A DNA stretch of 64,000 nt from Schizochytrium sp. TIO01. Lineage: Eukaryota; Sar; Bigyra; Thraustochytrida; Thraustochytriidae. This document shows, piece by piece, positions 19,615 to 30,410 of this stretch. The stretch covers positions 952,501 to 1,016,500 of the forward strand of contig SMSO01000032.1 in assembly GCA_004764695.1 (NCBI GenBank), in the 5' to 3' direction. Below the pieces are notes generated by a model, which was given only the letters and a program-made list of their open reading frames with translations, was not told where the DNA came from and ran no database searches. A program made the position numbers and the translations under genes. The stretch's first letter is position 1. Each line of letters starts with the position of its first letter.

Positions 19615-22472
19615 GCATTACCATATTGAAAACTAAGAAGCGTATACTATATATATAACAACAAAGCACATATCTTTACATTATAATAATTTGAATGCCA
19701 GTAAACTCACATTTTATGAGCATATTCTACTTCCTATTTCGCAAATCGAAAATAGATCCAAAATTGTACTTTCGTAAATTTCCATCTCAACTCTCTCAAA
19801 GAGACATTTGCATCAGCAAGCTGGTGCTTGTAAGAGTGCATGTTCCCAGAATATTCTATCCAAGACCTCAAAAGTACGCCTCATCATTCTCACTTTAAAA
19901 AACCATGCATTTTTCTTGAAAAACCTAGCTAGCGCCAAATCTGTGTTAATATCCTTTTGTGGTTTACTTGTATAATAACTAGCTGGAAAAACACTCCTGA
20001 CGAACAATTTACAACACGAGCCAATACCAGATTTAACTGAAATTGATGCGAACGGATTATCATATGGGAGGCTTTATAGCTTAGAGGTGGTCTATGTTTA
20101 GCATAGAGGCTTACGATGACAAGAACTCCCACTTTGCGTCGTTCTAGCAACCTTGCCCGCGAAAGATGCATTCGCTACCATTGCATCCAACTTCAATCGT
20201 TGTACCATATATTGATAGACACTTGAAAACTATCCCCCTTGGTTCATGCTACATCTTGAACCATACTGCACAATGCTTCGGGCCGCCACTGGGTCAACTA
20301 TTTCTAGGTGAGGTTGTTTGGACTTGCAGTTGGCACATGTATCCACGCCATCAACATTACGAGGGTGTGCGGGAAGGATGCGAGCTACGGAACTTTCTTC
20401 GGGAAAATACATCTATGTGGCAGTGGATTTTATAGACTTGCTCAGAGTTCGAGCAGCTTCAATCGAGCTCTCGTGACAACGAATCTGCGCGGCTCGGCTC
20501 GGTTTTCTAGATTGGCACGAAGAGCCCGGTTCTTCATTGCTGATACCAATTAAAGCTTCAAGCGGATTGGCTTGGTTCAGAGCCACAGATTGGACCCACG
20601 CAAAGGCTAGCTTTGCTTGCGATAACGATAACTCACACCCTGGAACCCAAGGCCATGAGGAATGCTGGTTCTACTACAGCCTGGCAGCCTTGTGACATCC
20701 CTCTACATTTCTCTTCGTGGCTGAGATGCCGTCCCTCTCGCAGAGTGAATGCGCGAGCAGCTCACCTTAAAAGGTGGCAGCAGCTCGGGGGTCTTCCAAG
20801 TTTGGCATCGCTTCAAATTACCATGCCGCACGAGGAAACCCTCAACTATCATTCCTCTTGTTACCCAAACCCTTCGCGAAGCAGTTTCTCGCGCGGAATT
20901 TCCCACGAGGCAGTCGGTTGTACTTGGTTACCGCCCCTGTTAGGAGAACCAAGCCTCCAAATCATCCCTAATAACCTATAGCGAGCTTCACATCACCGAA
21001 ACTAGAAGCACATCTATTCGACACCACGCAACAACGCAGTTAGCACCGCCGAAGCTGTCCGTTTTGTGTCCCTCGATGCTCATCGCGAACTCTGTCGTCT
21101 CATCTGATGCTCGCTCCACAACTTTGTGGTCGCCTCGTATGGGTGCGCACCTGCAAGGGTGCTTATTACTTACTTATTATTGCCTAGTATACACATCAAA
21201 ACTGTCCATCTTGCACGAGATGAGCCCTACTACTGCTATGCATTGCATTGCATTGCATTGATTATTGACTGCCTTAGCGAGGTCTTAGGAAACCAGCCCT
21301 ATGATAGCACAACGAAGTCCTCGACCTCTTACGAGCGGAATCTTGTTTGCATTGCGCGTCACGCCTCAGACTTCGGGTTATTCGCCGCCATTGTGCGGTA
21401 GTCGCGGTGCCCGTCTGGGAGTGCTAGTATGCAATTTGTTAACCTCAGGTCGTCCTTGGAGAGCCTCCGGACAGCTCAGCGCAGGTGCCGCTCTTGAAGA
21501 ATCAACGATGGCAATTCGTGCCTGAGAATTTTGTTCCTCTCGTGAGACGCAGTTTTGCTGCATTTTCCGCAGCAAAAGTGGGCACAAATTTCGAGGTCTT
21601 ACGGACTCTTCTTCTCGCGAGGTATTGCTATACCTCGGTAACAAACGGGTCCGCAGCGGTGGTAAGAAAAGGCTGGATGAACGAAGGTATGAGATCAGTA
21701 GGGTCCATCTGCTTGTTAGACGCGGAGAATTGGAAACCTAAGTGCTCGTACTAAGCATATTTGTATTTGGCACCCCTCGATAATCTAGAATTTGTATAGT
21801 GATTCTCTGAAGAATTGATTGCTAAACAACTAACCACCTACATAGGGCGTGTTATCGCTAATAGTGATAACAGCAAGAGCATGAGTAATAGTTCTCATCT
21901 GTCATGGCAAGAGCAGAACTAGTTGTTTTTGTGTTTGTTCTTCTAGTAAGCACATAGTAGGTGCTACCGTAGTTGTAAAAGTCTAAAGCGCACGAAGAGT
22001 CCATTCTGGACAGAGCAAACCCCAAACGTAAATCACGACGCAAGCGAAACTCCCGAGCGATCGAGCATTGCAATAGCGATACGGTTGAGCAACTATCGCG
22101 AAGTAGATCCACGTTTATAATAAAAGCAGAGACCATGTCTTGTGAAGAAGATCAATGGATCATTCCTGGTACGTTGGACCAAAACTTTTCGATGTAGAGC
22201 TTCATAGTCTCTCTTCTCCCAGTTCTGTTGAAGTATTTCTAGCAGGTGCTTTCATGGGAAGCTGGTATTGTAAATGCCTTTGCCACTTGAAGAAGGCACA
22301 AATCATCATTTGCAGCAGCCAGCAGCAGAAGGGTATTTGAGATGACAACCACGCGCGCACTAGCACGCGCAAGTAGTTGAGGCAGAGACCTGACGGATTT
22401 CAATATGGAGTCACTAACGATTGAACGCCTGTTTTATAACTGTAATGTCGACTGCATTTCTATGATCCAATT
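19615..22472. other. Intergenic region with no recognisable gene
   Basis: These 2.9 kb separate two genes in the same direction. Positions 20450-21750 are richer in GC than the flanks and hold many short overlapping frames without a family match. One minus-strand frame (20703-20906) contains protein-like text (RGMIVEGFLVRHGNLKRC) followed by a GTGAGC donor-like site, so a decayed gene or element is possible. There is no tRNA- or 5S-like cloverleaf that I can support. Confidence 0.4.
21237..21260. repeat. (CATTG)n pentanucleotide microsatellite
   Basis: About five consecutive CATTG/TGCAT units lie in the gene-free stretch between the Sec14 gene and the aminotransferase gene. It is a simple slippage repeat with no sign of function. 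Confidence 0.8.
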
Positions 22473-23745
22473 ATGATTCGAGCAGAGTCACTGATCAGTA
22501 CCCGCACTGTCAACGCAATCCGCGATGTTGTGGACAGCCTTCGCATCCCCAAGGAGGAGCCAAACAAGAAGATGATCCCCTTGTCACTTGGTGATCCGAC
22601 ATGCTTCGGCAACCTAAAAACGACAGATGTACTTATTCGAGAGATTCAAAAGGCAGCAAGCGATCTCTCCGCGCATGGTTATCAGCACACAGCTGGCTCA
22701 ATGAAAGCGCGTGAAGCAGTCGCCAAACGCCAGGCCAAGGTAACTGGCCGCAATGTCACTGGGAACGATGTTACAATCGCCAGTGGCTGCTCTGGTGCCT
22801 TGGACATTGCCATCAAGGCATTTTGCAGTCCTGGTGATACGATTCTTCTTCCCCAGCCTGGGTTCCCGTTGTATGAGACCCTTGCACAAAGCCATGGCGT
22901 GAATGTGAAGTTCTACCCTCTGCTTCCTGACCAACAGTGGGAGATTGATGTCGAGGCCCTTGAAGGTCTTGTGGACGAGACTACGCGCTGCGTACTTATC
23001 AACAACCCTTCCAACCCATGCGGAAGTGTATATTCGAAGGAGCATCTGCAAGAGGTTCTCGCTGTGGCTGAACGATGCAGGATTGCTGTGATTGCTGATG
23101 AGATCTACGGCAACTTGGTGTTTAGCGGTGTCGAATTCTGTCCGATGGCAGCTCTGTCAACAACAGTACCAATTGTCGAGGTGGGTGGTTTGGCAAAGGA
23201 GTTCCTCGTTCCAGGCTTTCGCATCGGTTGGCTTGTCATCTACGACGTTGAGCTTGGCAACGGTTCTAGTGTTTTGATGAACGTACGCCGTGCTATTCAC
23301 AAGCTGACTCAGCTCACTCTTGGCGGTAACACCTTGTTACAAGCCTGCATGCCGGCAATTCTTACCCCAGAGGCGGGGTCTAAAGATGAACGCGACTTGG
23401 AGCAATTCAACGTAGATACCATCGCCGAGTTGGAGAAGAACGCAAACTACCTAGTGAAACGGCTTAGCAAGATCCCTGGTCTGCGTGTTGGCAAGGCTCA
23501 AGGTGCGATGTATGTGATGGTAGAGATTGACCAAACTATCATTCCCAATGAATGATGTGAAGTTTACTCAACAGTTGGTGGACGAGGAATTAGTCTTTGT
23601 CCTTCCTGGCTCCTGCTTCGGCCTCAAAAACTTTGTTAGAATTGTGTTCTGCGCCCCCGAGAAGGTTCTCAAGGACGCGTGCGAGCGCATTGAGAGTTTT
23701 GTGGAGCGCGTTATTTCTCTCAGTGATGACTCTGGCTCTGATTAA
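22473..23745 (+). CDS. TAT: Tyrosine aminotransferase, C-terminal part in the +1 frame
   Basis: A PLP-dependent fold-type I aminotransferase that exchanges tyrosine (or related aromatic amino acids) with 2-oxoglutarate. Frame 1 runs from ATG 22473 to a TGA at 23553-23555 (360 residues). It holds the N-terminal YQHTAGS region, the LLPQPGFPLYE stretch, LINNPSNPCGSV (about 175-186), ADEIYG (208-213) and the Schiff-base lysine K242 in GGLAKEFLVPGFRIGW, all typical of TAT. The rest, NDVKFTQQLVDEELVFVLPG and then NFVRIVF, is in the +1 frame from about 23551 to 23745. It contains the arginine that binds the substrate carboxylate, so the frame-1 product alone should be inactive. The two parts join at GAATGATG with no residues obviously missing. 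The combined length, about 423, is close to the family's. An intron is unlikely because the sequence on both sides of the junction is conserved. A sequencing error, pseudogene or true frameshift remain possible. Confidence 0.85.
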
Positions 23746-24557
23746 ATTTACTGCGCGCTCAATCTTCTTTTTCTACAGCTTTCAATGCTTGAAGAAATCT
23801 GCACCTGGGTTCCTCTCTTTAAAGTGATATGCTGTACGTGGCCTCTACAAAATTAAATCGCCTGAGACTTGGCGTCTCAAACCTTCTCTGATAATGATAA
23901 TAGTATGCATGTCGTCAGCCCATTATACAATGTATGGACGGTTATGACGCAGACAAAAGAATAGTAAAGTCAGATAGTTAAAAATTAAAATAAAAAATAA
24001 TGAACAAATTTACTCTTTCAACAAAAGTTGCCATTCGTTTTGTCTTTGACTCAACGCCCGGTCGTCCTGTTTGAGATCTTTGCGAATAATTTCGATGCCT
24101 GATTGTTGGAGCTCAATTTATTTCTGCTGAAAAAATAGAAAGCAGTACTCCAACAATAATAAAAATCATGCCGATGAATATTGAATCTCCTTGCGAGATC
24201 GAATTTTTTAATTTGAAAAGTGGTCCAGTCATTTATGACCGACCATAGCTGGACTGATAATAAACTCATAACAATGATTTGTGACCCAAACTGCTTGGAG
24301 ACGAACAGAGACGGTTTTTGCCCCTGTATGAACAGATCTGTCTGTGCTTTTGAAAATGTTCCGTAGGGCGTATGACGCGACCGTGTGCGTCCTTAGGTCT
24401 TTTCAGAAGCTTCATCATAACACCTTAGGCTGCTCGGGAGTTCGAGGTTTAGTATATAAATTTCAGTTTTGAAAAGAGGCAGGGAAGAAATAGAGACAGT
24501 TTCTGGGGAAACAGATCGCAGCAGCAAAAGGAAAGGAAAGAAGTATTCTCTATCAAA
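23746..24557. other. Intergenic region, no gene seen
   Basis: These 812 bases are AT-rich. A TATA-like TATATAAATTT at about 24453 and a purine-rich stretch just before 24558 would suit a promoter and leader for the small gene that follows; this is inference. Frames here start without ATG or overlap. Confidence 0.45.
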
Positions 24558-24876
24558 ATGGGATTACAACTTCAGATAATTGGGAAAGCCCAACAGCAGA
24601 ACGTATCGCAGAGTAATATATATGCTTTAGGCAGCCGTGCTGAAAGAAATGAACCAATGGGCGGCATGTATGATGATTCCAAATCACTAAACACATTGAC
24701 AAGAAAAAGAAAGTGAGATCTGACATACGGTACTAGTAAAGATCGTGACTTGATTATTTAATTTATGAAAAAGCAGATCATCTATCACTTGTGATGTACT
24801 TATTTAACCCGATAAGTAACTGAATAATTACACAAGAGACGATGCAGACCTGGAGCGATTGCATGAATTTGTTTAA
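24558..24876 (+). CDS. Probable small two-exon gene encoding 64 residues
   Basis: Exon 1, 24558-24712, starts at ATG in a CAAAATGG context. It encodes MGLQLQIIGKAQQQ and later DDSKSLNTLTRKR. Unspliced, the frame stops at TGA 24714-24716. A good donor, AA|GTGAGA, lies exactly there, and splicing to an AG at 24835-24836 joins a lysine codon to DDADLERLHEFV and a TAA at 24874-24876. The joined tail is a coherent charged helix, TRKRKDDADLERLHEFV, which is unlikely by chance from non-coding DNA. The acceptor (ACAAG) is weaker than CAG. There is no signal peptide, membrane segment or known family. It lies between the aminotransferase gene and gltD. The alternative is a 52-residue unspliced peptide or no gene. 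Confidence 0.45.
24713..24836 (+). other. Putative 124-nt GT-AG intron of the small gene
   Basis: The donor is GTGAGATC and the end is TAATTACACAAG. AACTGAAT about 15 bases before the end could be a branch site. Removal extends the upstream frame by twelve residues of helical, charged sequence. The intron is AT-rich, as expected next to AT-richer exons. It is inferred from sequence only. Confidence 0.4.
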
Positions 24877-25627
24877 GATTATTTGTTTCAAACATCGTCA
24901 TCATCATCAGAGGCAGCAGCAGAAGTCTCTGCAAACCAGCTGAGCGACCTTTGTCAAGATAACAAGCGCCTGGGCTTAAATTGAATCTATCACATCTACA
25001 TTGCCTGGTTTGAGGGGGAAAGATGGACGGGGGGGAGGGGAAGAGAGAAGGGGAAATGGGGATGATCAGTTGCAAAGGAGACAATGAAAAAGATTAAAAA
25101 AAAAGATGATCACAGAGACGGTAGAAAATGATGATCTATGTTGCAACGCGGCGGCGTCCTCTCTAAACGAGAAAAATAGTGCGTTGGGAGACTACTCCAA
25201 TGGGTACTCATCTACAGAAACACTAGTCTGAGGTACCCATCCACGTGCCTCTGTGTGGATGGAACCTCTTGACAATGAAAAGGAGTAGAGGGAATGCTGC
25301 TGATGATAATAAAAGGTGATAAAATGGAGGTAGAAGAGTAAAAGTGATTGAGGGGGATCATGAAGGAGTGAGAGTGCACATGACAGGGTGCCAAGCGGCT
25401 CGAATTCTGACGAAAGAAATCAAGAAATGGGAGCTCCTAATCCACAAAGGGCACCTCGAAAAAGGGGGGGGGGGGGGGAGACAGACAGGAACTACTGTCG
25501 GAAAAGGAAGTCGAACAAAAGGGTATTTGTTGGTAGTATGGGCGAGTAACAGGAGACGAGGAGAAAGGGTAAATTTCACACACAAAACCGGCTATGAGCC
25601 CGAATTCACAATTGCTGAGCAGCGGAT
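24877..25627. other. Intergenic region downstream of gltD, with a G15 run
   Basis: These 750 bases hold the 3' flank of gltD (minus strand). The sequence is purine-rich on the plus strand, with G-rich patches around 25030-25055 and a run of 15 G at 25464-25478. The open frames here follow low-complexity purine tracts and have no recognised product. Confidence 0.5.
25464..25478. repeat. Poly-G run of 15
   Basis: An unbroken run of 15 guanines lies about 150 bases past the gltD stop codon. It would read as poly-C in a gltD transcript that extends this far. It is prone to length error in sequencing and could form a G-quadruplex on the plus strand. Confidence 0.85.
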
Positions 25628-27376
25628 TTAGTTCTCTCCGAGGTATTTGTCAACAGCCTCGGCAGCACCACGGCCCTCGTTGATGGCCCAAACGACGAGG
25701 GACTGGCCACGGCGGCAATCACCGGCAGCAAAGACGCCAGGGACCTTGGTGTCGAACTCGCCATAGGTGGCGAGGACGTTGCCGCGGGGGTCGGTGTCGA
25801 GGCTCAAGGCGTTAATGAGAGTCTCCTCCGGGCTGACGAAGCCCATGGCTAGCAAAACAAGGTCAGCCGGGATGGTCTGCTCAGTTCCGGGTACCTCGTG
25901 AAGCTGTCCGTCACGGTTCTCAACGTTGACAGTGACAACTCCCTTGACGTTTCCGTTGCCATCGTCGAGCAGGCACTTGGTCTGCACGGAGAAGTGACGA
26001 GGGTCAGATCCGAAGGCGGTCTTGGCCTCCTCGTGACCGTAGTCAAGCTTGTACACCTTGGGGTACAGAGGCCACGGGTTCACATGGGCATCGCGCGAGG
26101 GCGGGCTGATGGGAAGGAGCTCAAGGTTGACAAGACTCTTGCAGAACTGTCTGAGGGAGGTACCAATGCAGTCAGTACCGGTATCTCCACCACCAATCAC
26201 AACAACGTTCTTGCCCTCGGCCGAGATGAGCTCGTTGGACCACTTGTTGCGGAAGTTGCCGTTGCTGTCAAGCTCAAGATCCTTCTGGTTTGAGGTGAGG
26301 AAGGTCATGGCCGGGTATACACCCTTGAGGTCTGCGCCGGGGCAGCTGAGGAGACGCGGCTTGGTGGCGCCGACGGCGAGGAGCACAGCGTCGTACTCGC
26401 TACGGAGCTGCTCAGCATCCTTGTTCACACCAACCTCAGTGTTAGGCTCGAAGGCAATGCCCTCCTGTCGGAGGAGGTCCACACGACGATCGACGGTGCG
26501 CTTGTCGAGCTTAGGGTTGGGGATACCATAGTAGAGGAGACCTCCGATCTTGTCCTCACGCTCGAAGACAGTGACGGAGTGGCCGAGCTGGTTGAGCTGG
26601 TCAGCGGCAGCGAGACCAGCAGGTCCGGATCCAATGATGGCAACCTTCTTGCCAGTGCGGTCCTCTTCGGGCACGGTGCGAGGCTGGATCCAGCCTTCGT
26701 TCCACGCGCGCTCCACGATAGCGTACTCCATGTTCTTAATGGTCACGCTCTCGTCAATGAGTCCTGCAACACAGGCTCCCTCACAGGGCGCAGGGCAAAC
26801 GCGTCCAGTAAACTCAGGGAAGTTGTTGGTCTTGTGAAGGCGATCGATAGCCTCCATCCACTGTTCGTTGAGCACGAGGTCGTTCCACTCCGGGATCAGG
26901 TTGTTGATCGGGCAACCGGTGTGGGTCTGGCAAAACGGGGTACCACAGTCCATGCAGCGGGCAGCCTGACGCTTCTGCTCAGCAGGGTCTGCGTGTCCAG
27001 CAGAGTTGATCTCTGCCCAGTCCTGAAGGCGCATCTTGGACGCTCTGTAAGGTTCGGCCTTGCGCCTGAAGTCCACGAAACCACGCGGGCTCTTTCCCTT
27101 GGGCACAGATGCGGCCTTCTTGGCAGCCTCAGATGAGGCAGCTGCTGCGGCAGCCGCCTCCTTGGCATCTACAGCAGCCAGGTTTGCGCTGCGAACAGTG
27201 CGCTCAAGCTGGTCCACCTTGATCATAAGCTGGGTGAGCATATCGTCCAGGCGCCTCTGCTGAGCGTCGTCAGGGGAGGTGGAGGAGAGGGCGCGAGAGT
27301 GGATAACTCCTGCGCGGGAGGACCTGTGCGAGCGCAGGGAGGCCGCGGAGGAGGAGAGGTGAAGACGCCGCATCAT
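25628..27376 (-). CDS. gltD: NAD(P)H-dependent glutamate synthase small subunit, mitochondrial
   Basis: The beta subunit of glutamate synthase, a flavoprotein that passes electrons from NAD(P)H to the large subunit. It has 582 residues from ATG 27376, against about 470 in bacterial GltD. Residues 1-33 are Arg/Ser/Leu-rich without acids, a likely mitochondrial presequence. An unusual stretch at about 40-95, with coiled coil then Ala-rich sequence, follows. The GltD core has the iron-sulfur cysteines C141, C144, C149, C155 (CMDCGTPFC) and C194, C198, C202 (CPAPCEGAC), an FAD motif ([10 protein letters not shown], 249-258), an NAD(P)H motif ([13 protein letters not shown], about 391-403) and the closing FAD motif [12 protein letters not shown] (547-558). 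All key residues seem intact. Third codon positions are strongly C/G-rich, as in gltB. The partner gene gltB is 24.6 kb away and points the opposite way. NADH versus NADPH preference cannot be read. Confidence 0.97.
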   Translation of the reverse strand: MMRRLHLSSSAASLRSHRSSRAGVIHSRALSSTSPDDAQQRRLDDMLTQLMIKVDQLERTVRSANLAAVDAKEAAAAAAASSEAAKKAASVPKGKSPRGFVDFRRKAEPYRASKMRLQDWAEINSAGHADPAEQKRQAARCMDCGTPFCQTHTGCPINNLIPEWNDLVLNEQWMEAIDRLHKTNNFPEFTGRVCPAPCEGACVAGLIDESVTIKNMEYAIVERAWNEGWIQPRTVPEEDRTGKKVAIIGSGPAGLAAADQLNQLGHSVTVFEREDKIGGLLYYGIPNPKLDKRTVDRRVDLLRQEGIAFEPNTEVGVNKDAEQLRSEYDAVLLAVGATKPRLLSCPGADLKGVYPAMTFLTSNQKDLELDSNGNFRNKWSNELISAEGKNVVVIGGGDTGTDCIGTSLRQFCKSLVNLELLPISPPSRDAHVNPWPLYPKVYKLDYGHEEAKTAFGSDPRHFSVQTKCLLDDGNGNVKGVVTVNVENRDGQLHEVPGTEQTIPADLVLLAMGFVSPEETLINALSLDTDPRGNVLATYGEFDTKVPGVFAAGDCRRGQSLVVWAINEGRGAAEAVDKYLGEN

Positions 27377-27663
27377 TGTGGATATCTGGGGCTGTGAAGA
27401 GTCAATAGATCAAAGGATGCAGTGCGGTGCAGCAACAACACAGAGTTGGCGATGGGCTAGTTAGCTTTTGCTGGTTTGCAGGCTTGAAAGCTCACGAGGG
27501 AAGAGGTCAAGCCTAGCAGAGTAAGCCACAGAAAGCTGACAGACAAAGCCTTCTTGAAAAGGCCGGAAGGCGGAGCTTGAAGCGAAAGGGAGTTACGGGA
27601 GAGCAAAAAGTCCTTTGACTTGACAGAGAAAGGAGATGTCTCTCGCTTTCTCTTGCTATTGCT

Positions 27664-27680
27664 GCTGTTGCTGCTGCTGC
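27664..27680 (-). repeat. 17-mer shared by the gltD and gltB leaders (gltD copy)
   Basis: On the minus strand this reads GCAGCAGCAGCAACAGC, about 290-305 bases upstream of the gltD ATG. The identical 17-mer lies on the sense strand just before the gltB ATG. It is CAG-type low-complexity sequence, so shared function is only a possibility. Confidence 0.6.
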
Positions 27681-27867
27681 GGCTACAGGGGGAGCAGGCA
27701 AGGGAGAGCAATAGCGGGGGTCCGGGAGGAGAGGAGCTGTGGCTGGCTGCAAGGACTGGCTGAGAAGCGCAGTCAAAGGCAGGCCGGCAAACGGGAGGCG
27801 ACAGGCGTCGAGCGGAGCAGCGGCGCAGGCGCGGGCCTCTTATTGTATTTGCTGCCGCTGCTCTGCC

Positions 27868-27918
27868 GTCTTCTTCTCCTTCTTCTTTTTCTTTTTCTTT
27901 TTCTTCTTCTTTTTGCTG
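27868..27918. repeat. (CTT/CTTTT)n pyrimidine tract upstream of gltD
   Basis: A near-pure pyrimidine tract of about 50 bases on the plus strand, which is a GA-rich tract on the gltD sense strand about 0.5 kb upstream of its ATG. Such tracts can exclude nucleosomes or bind GAGA-type factors. Here it may equally be a simple repeat. Confidence 0.6.
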
Positions 27919-28511
27919 CTTGAGCCTGCTCGCATTCTCTTAGTTACTTTGACCTTTTAACCTTTTAAAAAAGATAAATAAACAATAGATAATAAACATT
28001 TTTTTGAAATAAAAATAACGCAGGGAAACAAATATACTAAAGCAATTTCATTTTTGAAAAAAAAAAAAATGCTTTTAAAAGACATTTTTACTAGTCTCTC
28101 TTCTTCTTCTTCTTCTTCTGCTGTGACTGAGAGTGAAAAGAAACACAGTATTCTCAGTTTTTATTTAAAATAAAAATATGTAAAAAAAAATATTGATATT
28201 TTATGCTAAGAGGTAAAAAAGAGTTTTTGAGAGGTAATAAAACAAATCAATGCCAAATTTAGAATAAGGTAAAAGCAACAGAAGAAGTAGAAGAAGCAGT
28301 TTTGCATTCTTCACAGCCAACAATGCCCTTGCACGAAATCTCTACTACTCTACGAGGTAGGCAGAAACTTTCTCACTCACCAAAAGGCGACCGTCCGATA
28401 GGCGGCCATGCCACAGAGGCAGACGGAGAGGGCTAACACAGTCCAGGTCCGCCTGTCATCAGCGAAAATAAAAAGCCATGAATTCAAGCCGCTCAATCTA
28501 CTAACGAAAGC

Positions 28512-28925
28512 CAAACAAACAAACAAACAAGCAAACAAACAAACAAACAAACAAACAAACAAACAAACAAACAAACAAACAAACAAACAAACAAACAAAC
28601 AAACAAACAAACAAACAAACAAACAAACAAACAAACAAACAAACAAACAAACAAACAAACAAACAAACAAACAAACAAACAAACAAACAAACAAACAAAC
28701 AAACAAACAAACAAACAAACAAACAAACAAAACAAACAAACAAACAAACAAACAAACAAACAAACAAACAAACAAACAAACAAACAAACAAACAAACAAA
28801 CAAACAAACAAACAAACAAACAAACAAACAAACAAACAAACAAACAAACAAACAAACAAACAAACAAACAAACAAACAAACAAACAAACAAACAAACAAA
28901 CAAACAAACAAACAAACAAACAAAC
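28512..28925. repeat. (CAAA)n microsatellite, about 103 units
   Basis: An almost perfect 414-bp CAAA array, the longest repeat in the window. It has one G substitution near 28531 and one extra A near 28730 that shifts the phase. All frames on both strands stay open (QTNK or FVCL periodicity), so the long frames across it are artefacts of the period. Near-perfect units mean recent expansion. Confidence 0.97.
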
Positions 28926-29524
28926 AGAGCGCAGTGAGGAGCAGAAGGCGTTTTCAGGCTCCATTCAATTCCAAAAGAGTTTGATTGTTTATTATTAACA
29001 GGATATTTAATAATATTTTAATTTAAACATTTCGTTTGATTAAAAAAAAATGAAACATAGAAAATGTTTTATTTTTTTAAATGAAGAGAAAGTTGAGTGC
29101 CTTAAAACAAAATATTTAAAATGTACTTTGTTTGAAACTTTTCTTTTTTCTTATAACTTTAATAAGCACAAAGTATTCTTTTGAAACATATATATTATAA
29201 AAAAAAAATGTATTAAAAAATCCTTCGTTATAGTTTTTAAAATTAAATTAAAAAAAGGCGGGCTAAGACATCCTACGATAGGTAGTAAGTGGTGCCTACC
29301 TCTCTATGCCAGCGGGTAAGGACAGCGCGACGAGTTGGCCAAAAGTACGAGACCTCTCGCAGAGGAGTTCCCCGATCGTGGCCGTTCTCGCGCCGAGAGA
29401 AGCCTTATAAATCCAAGACGTGATCTGGAGCAGAGAACGACCTCCGCTGAAGTTCAAACAAGCGCGTGAAGTTCAACTCGCCATAGTTTTCTTTCCCGCT
29501 CAAACTACCCAACTAACTCGTTAC

Positions 29525-29632
29525 TTCATTCACTCACTCACTCACTAATTCATCTCATCTCATCTCATCTCATCTCACTAATTCATTCATTCATTCATTC
29601 ATCTCATGTCATCTGTCATCTCATCATCACAG
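29525..29632. repeat. Mixed (TCAC)n / (TCATC)n / (ATTC)n repeat cluster
   Basis: Adjacent short arrays of CACT, CATCT and CATT units within about 100 bases. The shared TCA core suggests slippage with point drift from one ancestor. It lies in the desert and has no coding content. Confidence 0.8.
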
Positions 29633-30332
29633 ATAGCTAGCAAGCTCTAGGCGGGCGCTAGGCGCACGAGTAGTTTCGCTCAGAACTCCCTCATTGACTT
29701 ACTTACTTCAAAGGTGATGGCCCAAAGTTCCTTTCTGTGCTGAGCAAGTCGCAGAGAGAACGCCGTATGGTCCCTTTCGATCGCAGTGGGCTGGTCTCGG
29801 CAGAGCGAGTCGTCTTCGTCTTCCTCGTGTCGTCTTCTTCTCCGCCGGAGATGCGGGTATCGTCAACGTGCGATGGCGCAGCTCTTGCTTGTGCTTTGTC
29901 GGAGCGCTTCTTTCTTTCTCCACGGTTGCGAGCTCGTTCTCTAAGATCTCACTGACTGATGCAGATCCATCCTCGCCGCCGCAGAGAGAACTGCTGCTAG
30001 GCGAAGTCCTACCGGGAGGCCTAGCTGGCTCGAGGGCGGGAATGCTGATCGCTCTGATGATGCATGCCGATGCTGCTGATCTTCGAACAATCAGATCCAC
30101 CGATTGGCGCACACAAGCAATTGGGCCCCGGTGGCATCTTGGACCAGCGCCAACACGAACTCGAGGCCGTTTCTCAGCTTCCAAGGCATTCTCTCACGGA
30201 CGCTCGTCGTTCGCGGCGACTGTGTCTCCGCCGGTGCTTTATTTCTGGCTCGTCGTGATGTACAGACAGCATCACCTCAAACCTACGATATACGCTCAAT
30301 GATTTGGCCATCGATCGAGATTTTTGGTTTCT

Positions 30333-30410
30333 TGCATTTCTATAAGGCATTTCTATGAGGCATTTCTATGAGGCATTTCTATGAGGCATTTCTATAAGGC
30401 ATTTCTATAA
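30333..30410. repeat. 13-bp tandem repeat, six copies
   Basis: Six head-to-tail copies of GGCATTTCTAT(G/A)A. The variable base gives an A-G-G-G-A-A order across the copies. The first copy begins TGC rather than GGC. A further partial copy lies at about 30426-30441. It is a minisatellite rather than a microsatellite and is unique in the window. Confidence 0.93.

Noticed and set aside
20600-21760. Possible tRNA, 5S rRNA or retroelement in a GC-richer stretch
   Set aside because: I found no internal promoter boxes, cloverleaf or conserved reverse transcriptase or integrase motif.
23519-23573. A 55-nt GTAGAG...CAACAG intron that would repair the aminotransferase frame
   Set aside because: It would delete the conserved NDVKFTQQ block and the residues before it, which align with the enzyme family.
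25898-27136. Plus-strand frames opposite gltD
   Set aside because: They are shadows of the C-biased gltD coding sequence.
28377-28998. Overlapping open frames of 140-196 codons on both strands encoding FVCL or QTNK periodic peptides
   Set aside because: They are a by-product of a CAAA tetranucleotide array, which contains no stop codon in any frame.
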